NCBI GenBank assembly: GCA_034769895.1
Contig: CM068369.1
Span: 428,135,479 to 428,199,478, forward strand
DNA: 64,000 nucleotides
Direction of reading: 5' to 3'
From: Magicicada septendecula
Lineage: Eukaryota > Arthropoda > Insecta > Hemiptera > Cicadidae
The notes under the pieces were generated by a model, which worked only from the letters and a program-made list of their open reading frames with translations, did no database searches and was not told the origin of the DNA. Shown one piece after another: positions 32,704-44,393 of the stretch; the first letter of the stretch is position 1, and each line of letters opens with the position of its first letter. The position numbers and the translations under genes were made by a program.

Positions 32704-33982
32704 TAGCTAATAAACTCAAAATAAAACGTGAGTTCTCTAACCAAGTTTGTAACGTCAATGGAATTTCGGGTGCTTCTGTTAAAACTAAGGGTAAAACATA
32801 CATTGATTTACTCACTCTTGACAACAAACAAATATGCACGTCTCTTCCAGTCCTCACATTGGACAAAATCACTGGGGAACTGCCCTCTTGCACCATATCT
32901 CCAGAAATCAAGGAGAAACTACTTCATTTTAAATAACAGATCCCACTTTTGATAAGAAGGGTCCTATTCAAATGCTTGTATGTGCAGACATTCTAATGCA
33001 GGTAATTAAACCTGCAAAATACAGTTTAGGTGAAAACATGCCCTACGCTTTGGATACAGAATTTGGTTTCATCATAATAGGTAAAGCCTCAATCGTCAGC
33101 ACAGACAACTATGACCATTGTGACAGTAACATTACTACACTATTCAAAGTTCATGAAGATCCTCTTCACAAACTTATGACTCAATTCTGGCAAGTAGAAC
33201 AACCACCTGAAGTAAACCATTTTACACCTGATGAAGTTGAATGTGAAAACCATTTTCAAAAAACAGACTCTAGATGTCCTGTCACTGGGAAGTATACTGT
33301 TAGACTCACATTCAAACAAAGTTCAGAACTTCTTGATGACTCATCAAGCATTGCTAAAAGAAGATTTTTTGCGTTAGAAAAGAAACTTCACTCTCAACCT
33401 GGGCTGAAAGAATTATACTGTGATTTTATGAACGATTATTTAAATACAGGACACATGAAACTGTGTACCAATGTAGTTACAGACAAACCACACTATTTTT
33501 TACCTCATCATGGTGTTTTTAAACATAACAGCACCACTACACGTCTTCGAGTTGTTTTTGATGCAAGGTGCAAGATGAGTAATAATGTATCGCTTAATCA
33601 GTTACTTCATGTTGGTCCTAAATTACATAATGACATTGCTACTATCATAATAAATTTCAGGCGTTATAAATATGTATTCACTTCCGATGTAAAGCAGATG
33701 TTCCGCTCTATCGACCTTGACGAGCAGGATAAATGTTACCAACTAATCTTTTGGCGTGACAATCCACAAAGCCAACTACTAGTTTACCAACTCAATACTG
33801 TTACGTATGGCATGGCTTCAAGTCCATATTTAGCTAATAAGGTAATACAACTCACGGAAGATGAAGAACACAACCATCCTTTGGCTTCAACAGCCTTAAA
33901 GGGCCAAATTTATGTTGACGACTTAGCACTGGGGCATGACAATCTTGAAGAAGCTTTAACGTTACAACATGACGTCATGTAA
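32704..33982 (+). pseudogene. pol: BEL-2 protease end and reverse transcriptase
   Basis: Protease sequence resumes at ANKLKIKREFSNQ and runs to about 32935, where the frame shifts. The main frame (from 32972) then carries the inter-domain region (YALDTEFGFIIIGK) and the Pao RT. That RT has HYFLPHHGVFKHNSTTTRLR (about 174-193), the first catalytic Asp at D239 (TSDVKQMFR) and YVDD at 314-317. It ends at a TAA-type stop after HDVM at 33980, with RT sequence continuing in frame. It is closely parallel to BEL-1 pol but a different family. Confidence 0.92.
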
Positions 33983-34686
33983 CTACTTCAAAGTAGTAAC
34001 TTTCACTTAAGAAAATGGACAGCTAATCATCCAAAATTACTGTGCGATATTCTAGCAGAACATCAAGAAACCCCTATCTACTTTCGTGATCCAGGTCACC
34101 CACTAATGAGCATATTAGGTTTACAACGGTTACCAAACACAGATTGTTTTACCTACATAATTAGCATAACTGACAATTCAATTGAAACCAAAAGAACAGT
34201 TCTATCTACAATTGCTAGGTTATATGACCCATGTGGTTTTTTGTCACCGGTCATATTCACTGCTAAATCTTTTATACAACTCTTGTAGACTTTATGTTAT
34301 GAATGGGACACACCCCTTCCTAAAGAGATTGCCAACAAATGGAATATTTTTCTACAAGAGTTGCCTGTTTTGGAGAAATTATCAATACCTCGTCATATAG
34401 GTGTCTCTGAGGCAACAAACATACAACTACATGGTTTTTGTGATGCTTCTGAGCATGGTTATTCAGGTTGTATGTATTTACGTACGTGTGACAGTTTAAA
34501 TAACATCAAAATCACTCTCATTTTAGCAAAATCCAAGGTAGCACCCCCTAAAGAACATTTCATTACCCAGATTGGAGTTATGTGGCGCATACCTACTAGC
34601 ACAACTTATGAAATATTCTATAAGTATTCTTTCCAAAACAACTTCTATCAATTCTGTCCATGCATGGACTGATTCTAAAATAGTAT
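33983..34686 (+). pseudogene. pol: BEL-2 RT thumb and partial RNase H
   Basis: Beyond the stop, the same polyprotein continues: LLQSSNFHLRKW, TVLSTIARLYDPCGFLSPV (conserved Pao block), another stop at about 34286, then LPVLEKLSIPRHI and LHGFCDASEHGYSG, the first RNase H Asp. Two more frame changes follow. Homology ends in HAWTDSKIV, the last RNase H Asp region, exactly where the Gypsy-A LTR starts at 34687. Integrase is absent from the window. Confidence 0.88.
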
Positions 34687-35227
34687 TGTTACGACGTCAC
34701 AGAACAATCTACGTGTTTATCGAACGTTCCAGAGAGATCCAGAATGTAAGCGTGTGGCGTACGTGCTTGTAGACGCATCTACGAAAAAGTTCTCGATGCC
34801 GCCAGCCGTGCGGACTGTGTCAAGGCCGCAGTTAATTACGTAGTTCATACGCACGCTACGACGCAATTAGGAATCGTCTAGATATTCGACTAGCTATAAA
34901 TACCGGTACTCAGCGACGTTCAGTTTAGTACAGCTGCGATATATTGACAAGTGCGGTTCGAGTTATTACTGTGTACGTTCAAGTAGTTATTAGTGAAGTG
35001 TTGCGTTTTATAATCGGACGATATAATTGTAATACAATTGAGTTTTAATATTAGTGGACATTTTATTGCGTGTGAACAATTTTTATTTGATTTGTTGTAG
35101 AGACTGTGTTGTTAATTACTAACTGTTTTACTGTAACAATTAAAGCTGGTGATTAGTGACTTAATTGGTGTCTTGTACTTATTTTGTTTCCACTGTACCT
35201 ACGACGATCGAGTAGACCGTCGTAACA
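34687..35227 (+). repeat. Gypsy-A 5' LTR (copy 2)
   Basis: Starts TGTTACGACG and ends CGTCGTAACA, perfect 10-bp inverted termini. It shares extended homology with the LTR at 22565-23031. A TATAAATA box at 34895-34902 with an initiator-like TCAGTTT at 34920-34926 gives a plausible core promoter for the element. The insertion interrupts BEL-2 RNase H. Confidence 0.9.
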
Positions 35228-35228
35228 G

Positions 35229-35246
35229 TGGTGTCAGAACTGGGAT
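35229..35246 (+). promoter_or_regulatory. Gypsy-A primer-binding site
   Basis: TGGTGTCAGAACTGGGAT lies one base after the LTR. It is close to the complement of the 3' end of insect tRNA-Leu (usual element form TGGTGTCAGAAGTGGGAT), so tRNA-Leu priming is likely by family knowledge. Confidence 0.8.
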
Positions 35247-35306
35247 AGAACGGTTAACAGTGGACACTTTGTACAAGACGAGTGTAGTTCGTAATTAATT
35301 AATAAA

Positions 35307-35790
35307 ATGGATACCAGTCAGATGATAGAAGCATTCCGAGCAATGCTACAGCAAAGTCAGGAACGAGAAAAAGAAGAACGAAGACAGGAAAGAGAAGAAG
35401 CAGAAAAACGACAAGACGAAAAACGTAATCGTGAAAATGAAATACCAGAGGGACGAAAAAAAGAAGAATTTAGCCGTCAAGCAGACGACGTTAAGACGTT
35501 CGCACAAGAGGATACCACTGCAAAATTTGTCCTGTTACGAGGTGAGCTGAACAAACAAGTTGACAGAATATCTGAAATAGAAAAATCTGTGAAAACAAAT
35601 ATTTCAAGCTTAGAAGATTCAAAATATAAGAGAAATCAAAGAACGCTATAACTGAAGTAGGGTCAGTTATTGCAAAGGCCCCATCGTTTAATGGAAGCAC
35701 CAACTGGGCAACTCATCATCGCCAATTTGAAGCTGCCGCTCGCTTAAATAACTGGACGGAAGAAGATATAATAATTAAACGAGTTGTACC
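35307..35790 (+). pseudogene. gag: Gypsy-A Gag, truncated
   Basis: From ATG 35307 (MDTSQMIEAFRAML), a long charged coiled coil (residues 14-60, mostly E, K, R, Q) is followed by a second helical part. One frameshift near 35645 leads into APSFNGSTNWATHHRQFEAAA and NNWTEEDIIIKR, the conserved start of the capsid block of this gypsy group. Homology ends near 35790, so capsid, zinc knuckle and all of pol are missing. Confidence 0.8.
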
Positions 35791-35967
35791 CGTTTACGCC
35801 CAGCGGTGGACGCCAAATATAATAATTTTTTGTTACAGCTCCATTTAATTAATGAAGCCCCACCTTGTTGTGGTGCCAAATATAACTACTGTATAACTTA
35901 GTTTGCCCGTGGTTGTGTGGGACAAATATAATAATACATTTACTTTACTGTTTTGTTTATCTCAGGG
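35791..35967. repeat. degenerate triplicate, about 62-bp period
   Basis: Three related strings occur in order: ggtggacgccaaatataataa (about 35809), tgtggtgccaaatataactac (about 35868) and tgtgtgggacaaatataataa (about 35914). Their origin is unknown. They fill the gap between truncated Gypsy-A and the hAT end. Confidence 0.55.
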
Positions 35968-36399
35968 CAGTGGCGGCTCGTCGTTATGAACATGGGAGGG
36001 GCTCTTTCATAAGGTCATAACTATCTCTACACAAACACACACGCACGCGAACGCGCACACACACATACACACACTCATTCACTTTCTTGTATGTATTTTT
36101 ATAAATTTATAAAATTGCCAAAATTAGTCTACTTATAACATTTGATTTTACTGTAAGTATTTTATTTTTAAGATATGTGAATAATAAGAGTGGAAATTCA
36201 AAATATTTTATAGAACAGAAGTACATAGCTATATACCACAGGGCAAATGTGAAAGCTATATTTTTAAAATTAGACCAAGCATCAGAATTCAGGAGGAAGT
36301 TGTATTAAGTAACAAGGTATTAATCTTCTACCACTTTAAATATACTTAGTCACATTTAATATCAAAAATAAAATAATCTACGACTGAAAATTCATACCT

Positions 36400-37505
36400 T
36401 TAGTTATATTGTTTGTAGCAGAAGTCCATCCTCCTCTCCTTCTGTGCAGCGAAGTGGTTGATCACACGTTCATTGAAATTGGGGGTAGATAATAATTTCT
36501 TTTCAATTGAACACATGGCGAGTGCACTGAGTCTACCTTCTTTCATTGTGCTCCTGGTAAAAGTCTTTATTCGCTTGAAAGTTGAAAAACATCTTTCACT
36601 TTCTGCAGTGGTCATTGGGATTGTGCAGATGATCTGAAGTAATTTCACTGATTCGGGGAGCACATATCTCAGATTATTATCATAAATCAAATTAAGCAAC
36701 CGTAATGAGCCTGTTGCCTCAGAAAAATCACTTCTACTGTATATTACTATCAACTCTTGTTTCAGTTCTATTTTATTCAACTGGAATAAATTTACAGCAA
36801 TTTCTAATGCATTTTCAGGAAATTTATTTTTGAACTCAGGAAACAAACTTGGCTGAAATAACTTAGCTACCGACAAATGATCTAAGAAATTAAAGCGATT
36901 GTCAATTCCAGTCATGATAACATCACACACTTCTTTTGCCACAATGTGTCTTCTATCTTCAAATCGGCCACGTTTTCTACTGGGGCCTGAACAAGATAAA
37001 TCATTTTCAGTTCCATCAAGTTCGCTAGAACTGGGCTGGTCAACCTCAGGCAAGTTTCTTATTTTTTGGATTATAGACTTAAATTCGCCTATATATTTTA
37101 AGGCCTTGATGCAGTCGATTGTCTTGTTCTGAAGCTCTTTGTACAAAATATCACAATGGGGCATTATTTTATCAAAAAATGTTACCCAGAAAATGAAATC
37201 GTTGTATTTAAGAAGGTTGCTTAAACCAACTGCTTTGTTTACAGTTGTATAATCATTGCTGTCGTCGTCTAATATTTTATTTAAGCATTCTTCTATTTCA
37301 TTTTTATACTTAAATAATGTGCTGACAATTCTAGACTTGAAGTTCCAACGAGTGCCAGAGCTCTTTGGTATTCGTTTTTTCATAATGTCGTCAAGTACTG
37401 CTGTTCTTTTAGTCTATTGTGAAAAAAAGGATGAAAATGCTTCAACATTACTGAAAAATATTTTTATCTGTTTATTTTGTGTTGCGCAGCGTTCAATGAT
37501 CAAAT
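36400..37505 (-). pseudogene. hAT transposase C-terminal half
   Basis: The main frame (37383 to 36400) carries GTRWNFKSR, the insertion-domain region and the hAT dimerisation domain near the C terminus (TIPMTTAESERCFSTFKRIK). Upstream, 37384-37505 reads ERCATQNKQIKIFFSNVEAF with one in-frame TAG at about 37412. This is the ZMYM1/TTF-type hAT group. The stop and the frameshift at about 37550 separate it from the N-terminal half. Confidence 0.9.
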
Positions 37506-38591
37506 TTAGTTGATGCGCGTAGCAGTGTACGAAATGTGCATTTTTGTACACAGCTTTGACTCTTGCTGCACACCTGTGTGCTGGCCACTCATGACAGAAG
37601 TGCCATCGTAGCTTTGAGCAATCACTCTTTCAGGTGTTTTGTCAATTTTTAGCTTTTCCAGCTCGTTAAAAATTGCTTCACTAACAGATGCTGCGTCATG
37701 ACCTTTGGGTACTACAAAACTAACAAATCTTTCATTTACAACCCCATTTAACTCGTATCTGACAACAAACACTAGCTGAGACAATGTAGCACAGTCAGTT
37801 GTCTCATCGGCTTCAATAGCAATATATTGAGTTTGAGTAATTTCGTCGCATATAATTTCCAAGCACACGGCATATATGGAATAAAGTAAACCATTTTGGA
37901 TGGTTTTGGAAAGCCCTAAAAATACTCGGTTATTGCTTTTTCCAATATGTTGTTTTAATGTAGAGTCTAACTCTGCCATTAGGTTGACAAGACCACGAAA
38001 TATGCCAGGGTTGTTAGATGTGTCAGTGCCACTTTCGTCATGCCCCCTTAATGCAAGTTCAAAAGCCCCACAAAACTTCACAGCATCAATCAACTTACTT
38101 AAAATGTACCGAGTTTTTGATACTTCCTCATTTAACTTTTGAATTCTTAATCTATATGCACTGTCTAACTGAGATCTAATGTCAACCTTCCCAAGTACTG
38201 CATACTCGATACACGCATTTATATATTTTTCACTTAATTTATGTTTTTTAAGTTTTTCACTCAAATGCTTAATATCCGAGACACCATCTACAGTCCAAGT
38301 GCGATCCTGTACGCCCATTACTATGCACGGGTAACAGAAAAATGAGTTTTTTATTCCACACCCACACAACCAATCAGCATAATTATACAAATGAATACTA
38401 AATTTCCGATTGTAGCTATTCCTACTCTTAGTGGATTTTTGTACTTGATTAATCACCATATTAGACCTAGGAGGCCCTAATCTTTTAAGTTCAAACCTGT
38501 GCTCTAAGTTCTTTATCCCTTGGCTAATAATTTTACTTACATCATTCATAATTACAAAGTTAGAATCCGTGTTATTCATTATGACACACAT
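37506..38591 (-). pseudogene. hAT transposase N-terminal half
   Basis: From 38591, a TTF/BED-like Cys region (DWLCGCGIKNSFFCYPCIVM, about residues 73-92) precedes the first part of the hAT catalytic fold, with EADETTDCATLSQLVF (first catalytic Asp) and AQSYDGTSVMSG (second Asp region). The reading leaves the family frame after SGQHTGVQQ near 37560. The conserved NAHFVHCYAHQLNL segment continues in another frame. Length and order otherwise match full-length relatives, so the element was probably autonomous before this break. Confidence 0.9.
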
Positions 38592-39060
38592 TAATCACAC
38601 ACTAAACACAATAACTCTGTTTGCAAACAAGGAGTGCCAATAACTGCTACACTGCTGGTTCAACTTGAGTCTGCAGACTGACAGCGTGAAGCCACTCGGG
38701 CAACTTCGGCAACCTTCGTTCTCATCTATATTCTGTTGTCAGATGTGAGTTAGGTAAACGTTTGGTTAAAGTTTGTATATTTATTTTAGCACAATAATTT
38801 TATTACGTTCACGGCTTCAAATACGTAAACTCAAAAGTAAATTTTTTGTGTATTCAAGTGTCTGTGTGTATTCGTGTATAACCTACCTATACATGTCCTG
38901 TAAGCATTTCGATGTTTCATTTTAAAGTTTTGTCATTTTATTTTTAGTGTAACAGTTTTTATTAAGTACACGCGCTGTAAGTATTCTCGAAGATAAATAA
39001 TAAACACAATTGAGAATAAATTCATATCACATCATTTTTTACATTTATAACCTTAATTGT
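38592..39060. other. hAT 5' region and unassigned DNA
   Basis: Contains the left arm of a 40-bp inverted repeat (38664-38703) and AT-rich DNA with no ORF of interest. Confidence 0.45.
38664..38703. repeat. 40-bp inverted repeat, left arm
   Basis: cttgagtctgcagactgaca... ending ccactcgggcaa is the reverse complement of 39742-39781 with one mismatch. The two arms are about 1.04 kb apart and enclose the PLE-derived hairpin. Confidence 0.9.
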
Positions 39061-39138
39061 ATAAATACAACTATTTCACTAACGACTCAGAAGACAAAAC
39101 TTTGTGTTCCGAGTCGTTAGTGAAATAGCTGTATTTAG
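39061..39138. repeat. PLE-derived hairpin
   Basis: Arms 39061-39088 and 39111-39138 are complementary over 28 bp with about two mismatches; the loop is 22 nt. The right arm carries the PLE end motif gtgttccgagtcgtta, and the next bases to about 39190 (ccatggacaacgaaatcgaagaactt) resemble a PLE ORF start. Confidence 0.8.
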
Positions 39139-39741
39139 TTAAGTAACACACACGCCATGGACAACGAAATCGAAGAACTTAATTGCATATTTTGTTTCAG
39201 CGTTTATCACTCCAGAAACAAAAATAATTGATTAAATTGACTCTAGATAAATACGAAACCAACGTCCGAAGTTAGTGCACAGGTAAAGAGGAGTTTTACC
39301 ACAACTGATTACAGCAGTATATATCAAAACCAACATTGTGAGTACAAAAATCTGAACTTAAAAACCGGCAAAACAATATAAAATAAGTTTTCTTAATAAA
39401 CGTATATTTCATATACTAATGCGACGATGTAGTCAAAAGGTTCGTATTTATCTGGGGAGCCAGTGAAATTGTGTTTGTTTCTGAAGGAAACAAAGGTTAA
39501 AACAAAAACTACAATTCAGGGTAATAAATGGAGTACAACGATATGGTTAAATTAATTCTATATTATGTTTTAATATTTAACTGTGACCACAATCAATATA
39601 CATTTTAATATTCAATTCATCCGCTATGCACACAGGAAAACCCCGATTTAGATAAAAATACGTGGATTTCATTATACACGTAAGTGTGGAGTGTTGGTTG
39701 ACGAGAGAGTAGACAATAGCGGCGTACGAATAGTAACGAAT
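39139..39741. other. unassigned AT-rich DNA
   Basis: Apart from the PLE-like start up to about 39190, no feature was recognised. Confidence 0.4.
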
Positions 39742-39781
39742 TTGCCCGAGTGGCTTCACGCTGTCAGGCTGCAGACTCAAG
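39742..39781. repeat. 40-bp inverted repeat, right arm
   Basis: Partner of 38664-38703. Sequence outside the arms does not pair well, so this is a discrete repeat, perhaps the ends of a small DNA element or a fold-back copy of hAT 5' sequence. Confidence 0.85.
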
Positions 39782-42700
39782 TGCCGCTGGCGCTGGCTGA
39801 CATGATTTGCGCATGCGTGGCCAAGGATGGAGTCCCAGCATGTCCGAAGAACACAGTTGATTGACGTCACCGCATGGTTAGAGCTGTATGCTGTATTTTC
39901 CAATTACACTGCACACAGTAGCTTTGGGCTCTATGGCCAACGCCGCAACTCAACTCCCGACTTTAAACGTCAAATGTTTACCGTTGTATTATTGTTTTGA
40001 TGCGTATAGGAACTTTTTTAATTGATTTGGTGAAAAATGAATAATTAATTATTACTTTTTATTTTATTGGGGCGCCCGAGAGCCCTTATGGGTCTCAGGG
40101 TTCAAGTCAATAAAATCAATGTTTCATTATATTCTAGTAGTTAATTTATTAACTAAATATCATTATATATCATCATATTCATGGTATATTTAATTATTAC
40201 TACAAATATTAATTAATGCACATTTAATAAATTTAATAATTCTTCAATCTCTAAAAAATTTACTTCTTACTATATTCATTTTTAATAATTGATCAACTTA
40301 AGTTTAGTACAACATTTTATATCATACCGGATTCATTTAATATCAAAGCGATTGTGATATATGTTTTATGAACTACTAGATTTCCTACGATTCTCTCTAA
40401 TGGTTCAACTTGACCTTACTTATAATGAAGTTTCTAAATTAGTACTTTACATAAATTTCTTTAGTGAGTTCTTTTAGTGACAGACAAGTGGGTGTAAAAT
40501 TTAATTAGTACATAACAAAATTACTTGATGTACGATTATCCATATCTTGTAGAGGTCGCAGGTGTGGTAAGCGACACTTCTGGATCAGCATTTGGAGTAT
40601 TGATGATAAGTCACCTCCAGAATCTCGAGTGGTCTGCGTGGACGTCACTGTAGCACTTCACATATACAGCACATTACACAACGCGTGTTCGTATTGGATT
40701 TATTGCGAGTCTAAATTATTGTTGCTATTACTTCGGTTATTCACTGACATTCTGTAAATATATTATTTAATTTACTCGCGATATTGTTTAAAGATGTAAA
40801 TTGCACTCGGTTTTATGGTTTGTTTAACTGATACACATGACGGTAAGTTACTGTTATTCGTTCATGACTAATTATTATACAACATTGTTAGAATTGTTAA
40901 TACCGCCGTTATATTGCGTTTCACTATCATTTACTATTATACGATCACAAACTCGAACGCTAGAAAATGTTAAACAGTTCATATCGTATCGATAATTTCT
41001 AAGTCATTTTACGAACTCCCGTAACACTTTTGTCGCGCCTTTTACTTCCGATCCCTTCGAAAATTTAGTAAAGACTCCCCTTTTCGCGTCTCTGTCGCTT
41101 GCCTATATCGAACATGAGAATTTTCCCACTAGACTTCTGGTCTCGGCGATGCCATTTCCTAATTGGTTCTTTTTCGTACAACCTACTCCAGAGACCACCT
41201 ACTTTTTCCAAAGTAAGTTCTGATAGGCCTTCTGATTCCCACCAAACTTTTCTTATTGGTCCTTTACCCTTCGGTCAACGGCATTTCCGAATACTGTGGT
41301 AAGAAATCTAGCTGTCGTATCTCTTAGTCTTCACAAAGACAACCCTTCGATTTCTCTTCCAACAGCTGCCTGTCCAATTAGTTGCGCCTATGGTATTATC
41401 TTTTCTTGAACAAAGGCCTCGCCAGCTCTCTCCGTAAGTATTTTCTTTTTGTCTGGCTCCCAACAAAAACCTATCCCTTTAGTTCCTGAGTTAACCTCGT
41501 GTACACTTTCTTTCCTGGTATCATAGCATTGTTCCGGCGTATCCTCTGTTTATGCGTTTCAGTCAAGGAACACCCTTCATTGTTTTCTGTCTGCTGTTAT
41601 GTTCGTGTAACATTCCATCCTTTGTCAGACGAAACATTTATCATTTGATGAGTTTATTCACTCCTTCGTATGCTTTTCTCCGGATTGTAGGCTTTTATTC
41701 ATTGGCGTCCCTTCTAGATACACCCAGCACAATGACCTTGTCTTTCTAACACGTGGCCGCTTGCTACACTAGATTTATGGCGTGTCAATTAGGCTTGGTT
41801 AGACGACAGCGGATGGCTTCGACCGTTTTTTTTTCGCTACGCTCCTACGAATAACTTCATATATCAGTTGTCACCACGTTCAATGACATTTACCTTAACT
41901 AGAAGAAAATTTATTTTATTATTATTATTATTTTTTTTTTGTAATTTGGCGTTATATCGGTCCCCAATTTGGGTCAATTTGGATGAACTCTTTTGAATCA
42001 AAAGGGACCCCAAATTTGCGCCCTGACGTTGTGATACCACGTCAATTATATACTCTTCGCATTTCGTGTACAGGCTCATCATTTCCTGAACATAGTGTAG
42101 TATGTTTTCTGTTGGCATATTTTGACCTACTGAAAAAAAAACTGGTGCCGTAAGTTTAAACGCCCTACGTAACGGTCCCACTCCCTTAGTAACCTACTTT
42201 CACTTTCGCCCCTTTAAATGAATCCATATTTGTTTTTCTAATCTTACTGCTATGTTTAACATTCATCTATGTTTACAAAATTACATTTAGTCCTTTAATT
42301 TAAAATCTACACTTTATCTATGTTTCAATACGACTCTTTACATATATTCTCTTTTGTTGTTCATTCCTGCGCATGACACACAAATATACACAGAAAAAAT
42401 TAAACATTTCATTTAATAATCATCATGATAATAATATTAGTAATCCTGAAAATTAAATTATCTCTCACCCGTACACATTTAGTACATTCGGTTTTTCATA
42501 TCCAATATTACTTAACAATACACTATTTTATGTATATTCCTTGAATATATAGTTAATTGAGAATATTATTATAGAAATACTAATTAACAAAATATTTTCT
42601 CTACATCTCTACGAATCTACAATTTAAACGTTTACTTTATAATGATAGTTTAATGTACTTCATCAATTTATTGCCACAATTTTCTACTTTAAATTGCTAT

Positions 42701-43077
42701 CGATGTTCTGTTGCTTCACAGTTTATTAGTTGACACTTCACAAACACTTCACTATTCTTTTAGATTTAAAAGTTTTTGTGATAATCATACGTTTAACATT
42801 CCTATCCGTAACCTACTAATTGTTATTACACTAGCAACATTTTGAGACATTTATTTTATTTATGTATCTACGTTAACAATAATTGTCAATAGTTTAGTCA
42901 ACATTTGCTAATAGGCATTAATAATTACAATTACACAATTCGTCATTTTATATCTCATTATTAAGATAATTGTTATTACGTTTTTTCTTTTTTTTACAAT
43001 TCTTTCAGTTACATTTTAGCCATCACATTGATCATTTTACAATGTATACAATTTTTCTTTTTATCTGGCGTCAACTA
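39782..43077. other. mainly AT-rich DNA, probably Gypsy-C 3' region and unknown sequence
   Basis: Over 3 kb with no recognised protein. An ORF on the minus strand at 41864-42181 (MGPLRRAFKLTAPVFFS...) lies downstream of Gypsy-C pol in the coding sense and could be part of a third ORF, but I recognise no motif. Several poly-T/TTA tracts are present, and a GC-richer pyrimidine-rich block spans about 41040-41860. I see no LTR pair for Gypsy-C. Confidence 0.4.
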
Positions 43078-43807
43078 AGCCTCTGAATGATATATCTCCG
43101 GCTGCTTCGTGTTGAAAATCCCACGTATTGAATTGCTGTTTACGTCGTCCTGTAATTGGTACATTGCGCTTCCCACCTTACGTGTGATGGTATAAGGACC
43201 TTCGTTTAAGGGACACATTGGTAGTGGCTCTTCTTAATGCGTATAGCTCTACATATTTCGTGAAGTTATCGACGATAACCAATAAATACTTGACCCCCCC
43301 ACTGGATGTAGGTAGTGGATCATAATAATCCAAACTTATTAACTCTCCTTTCCGTGTAGGTAGTATTGGCCGCGTTTCCCTGTGATGATTCGGTTTCCGC
43401 TAACCTTACATCTTTGGCACAGGTCACGCCATCGTATTATTTGGCTGACAATTCTGCACATCGCGTCGATCGAAAAAATGTGCCTTCAGTAGCTGTAGTG
43501 TCTTTTTCGTGCCAGGATGACCGTACATTTGATGAACCTCCTGGATTAATTCAGTCCTAAGCTCTTCCAGAATATACATTTTCCATTTGTCTTTCCATCT
43601 TCGGTATAATTTATTATTTAGTACCTTAAAATGTTGATTTATCTTGTCGTCGCCTCCCTCCTTAATTTTGTTTATTATTTGTTTGAATTTATTGTTCTCG
43701 AGTTGTAACTGATGTATTGTTTTCAATTTAGCGGCAACATTTTTGTTCATTTTGATTTCCATGGCAAGCATATAATATTCATGTTTTTCGTCGGTGCTTT
43801 CGTTCAC
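43078..43807 (-). pseudogene. pol: Gypsy-C integrase, deleted and frameshifted
   Basis: The zinc region HQMYGHPGTKKTLQLLKAHFF is readable in the ORF ending at 43424. After a shift, TRPILPTRKGELISLDYYDP and YLLVIVDNFTKYVELYALRR give the first catalytic Asp. The sequence then jumps to the C-terminal block NEGPYTITRKVGSAMYQL, so the part of the core with the second Asp and the Glu is missing (deletion near 43210). It is a non-functional remnant on the minus strand. Confidence 0.85.
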
Positions 43808-44390
43808 ATCGTTATCTTCTGGATATCTGCTTAGTATGTCGGCAACTAAGAACTAAGTTCTCCTTCCCCTTGCAGTGTAGAATTTTGAAATTGTACTCCT
43901 GTATAGCGAGTATCCATCTAGTAATTCTGGTGTTGTTTAAATGGCATTTCTGAATGAAGGTTAGTGCTTTGTTGTCCGTTATTATAGTTAGCGGTTGACC
44001 TAATATGCGGATACGGAACTTTTTTAAGCATTGGACTATGGCAAGCTGTTCTTTTTCTGTAGTAAAGTAGTTTCTTTCGGCGTTTTTAAAGGTTCTACTT
44101 GTGTATGCGATGACGGCGATCTCCCCTTCCTGATCAATCTGATACAGCTGGTCCCCATATGCATAATTACTTGCATCACATTGCTGGTAAAACCGGCGTC
44201 CTTGCGTGGGAAATTTAAGTATTACGGTGTCTATAAACAATTCCTTCACTCGTTGAAACTGTTCGCTCATGGTAGTGTCCCAGTTGAATTTATTTCCTTT
44301 TTGTAATAGTTTTAGTAATGGCTGGGTATATTCTGCGTATCTACTTGTGAATTTATTATAAAAATTGGCAAGTCCCAAGAAACCTTTTAA
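43808..44390 (-). pseudogene. pol: Gypsy-C RNase H and RT connection
   Basis: The ORF from 44378 begins with the RT connection motif GLANFYNKFTSRYAEYTQPL. It continues into gypsy RNase H with FYQQCDASNYAYG (first Asp), TEKEQLAIVQCLKKF (Glu) and ITDNKALTFI (Asp). These are the parts missing from Gypsy-B. The frame ends shortly after ENLVLSC, where a normal element would read NxxADxLSR. Confidence 0.9.
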
Positions 44391-44393
44391 TTG

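Larger units (their letters stand above)
26877..34686 (+). mobile_element. BEL/Pao retrotransposon (BEL-2), split and truncated
   Basis: Plus-strand gag (27162), zinc region, protease, RT and partial RNase H follow the Pao order. The element is split at 28471/32704 by a DNA transposon and cut at 34686 by the Gypsy-A LTR. The left limit (TGTGAGCAATACTGG at about 26877) is only a guess at the 5' LTR start, because no partner LTR exists in the window and no clear primer site was found. Confidence 0.85.
35968..38703 (-). mobile_element. hAT transposon, 5' side incomplete
   Basis: The left end CAGTGGCGGCTCGTCG at 35968 matches the usual terminal repeat of hAT elements with ZMYM1-like transposases (CAGTGGCGGCTCG...). 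The transposase is on the minus strand. No matching CGAGCCGCCACTG end was found to the right, so the element is truncated or rearranged on its 5' side. No 8-bp duplication could be tested. Between 36000 and 36399 there is AT-rich 3' non-coding DNA with a CA-rich patch. Confidence 0.8.

Noticed and set aside
38664..39781. 40-bp inverted repeat as the terminal repeat of the hAT element
   Set aside because: The left hAT end (CAGTGGCGGCTCG) does not match these arms, and both arms lie on the same side of the transposase.
40068..40095. ggggcgcccgag string as a primer-binding site
   Set aside because: It does not begin with a clean TGG next to an LTR end, and no LTR pair surrounds it.
41864..42181. 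Possible third ORF (envelope-like) of Gypsy-C
   Set aside because: Position fits, but no signal peptide, membrane segment or family motif is visible; left as unassigned.
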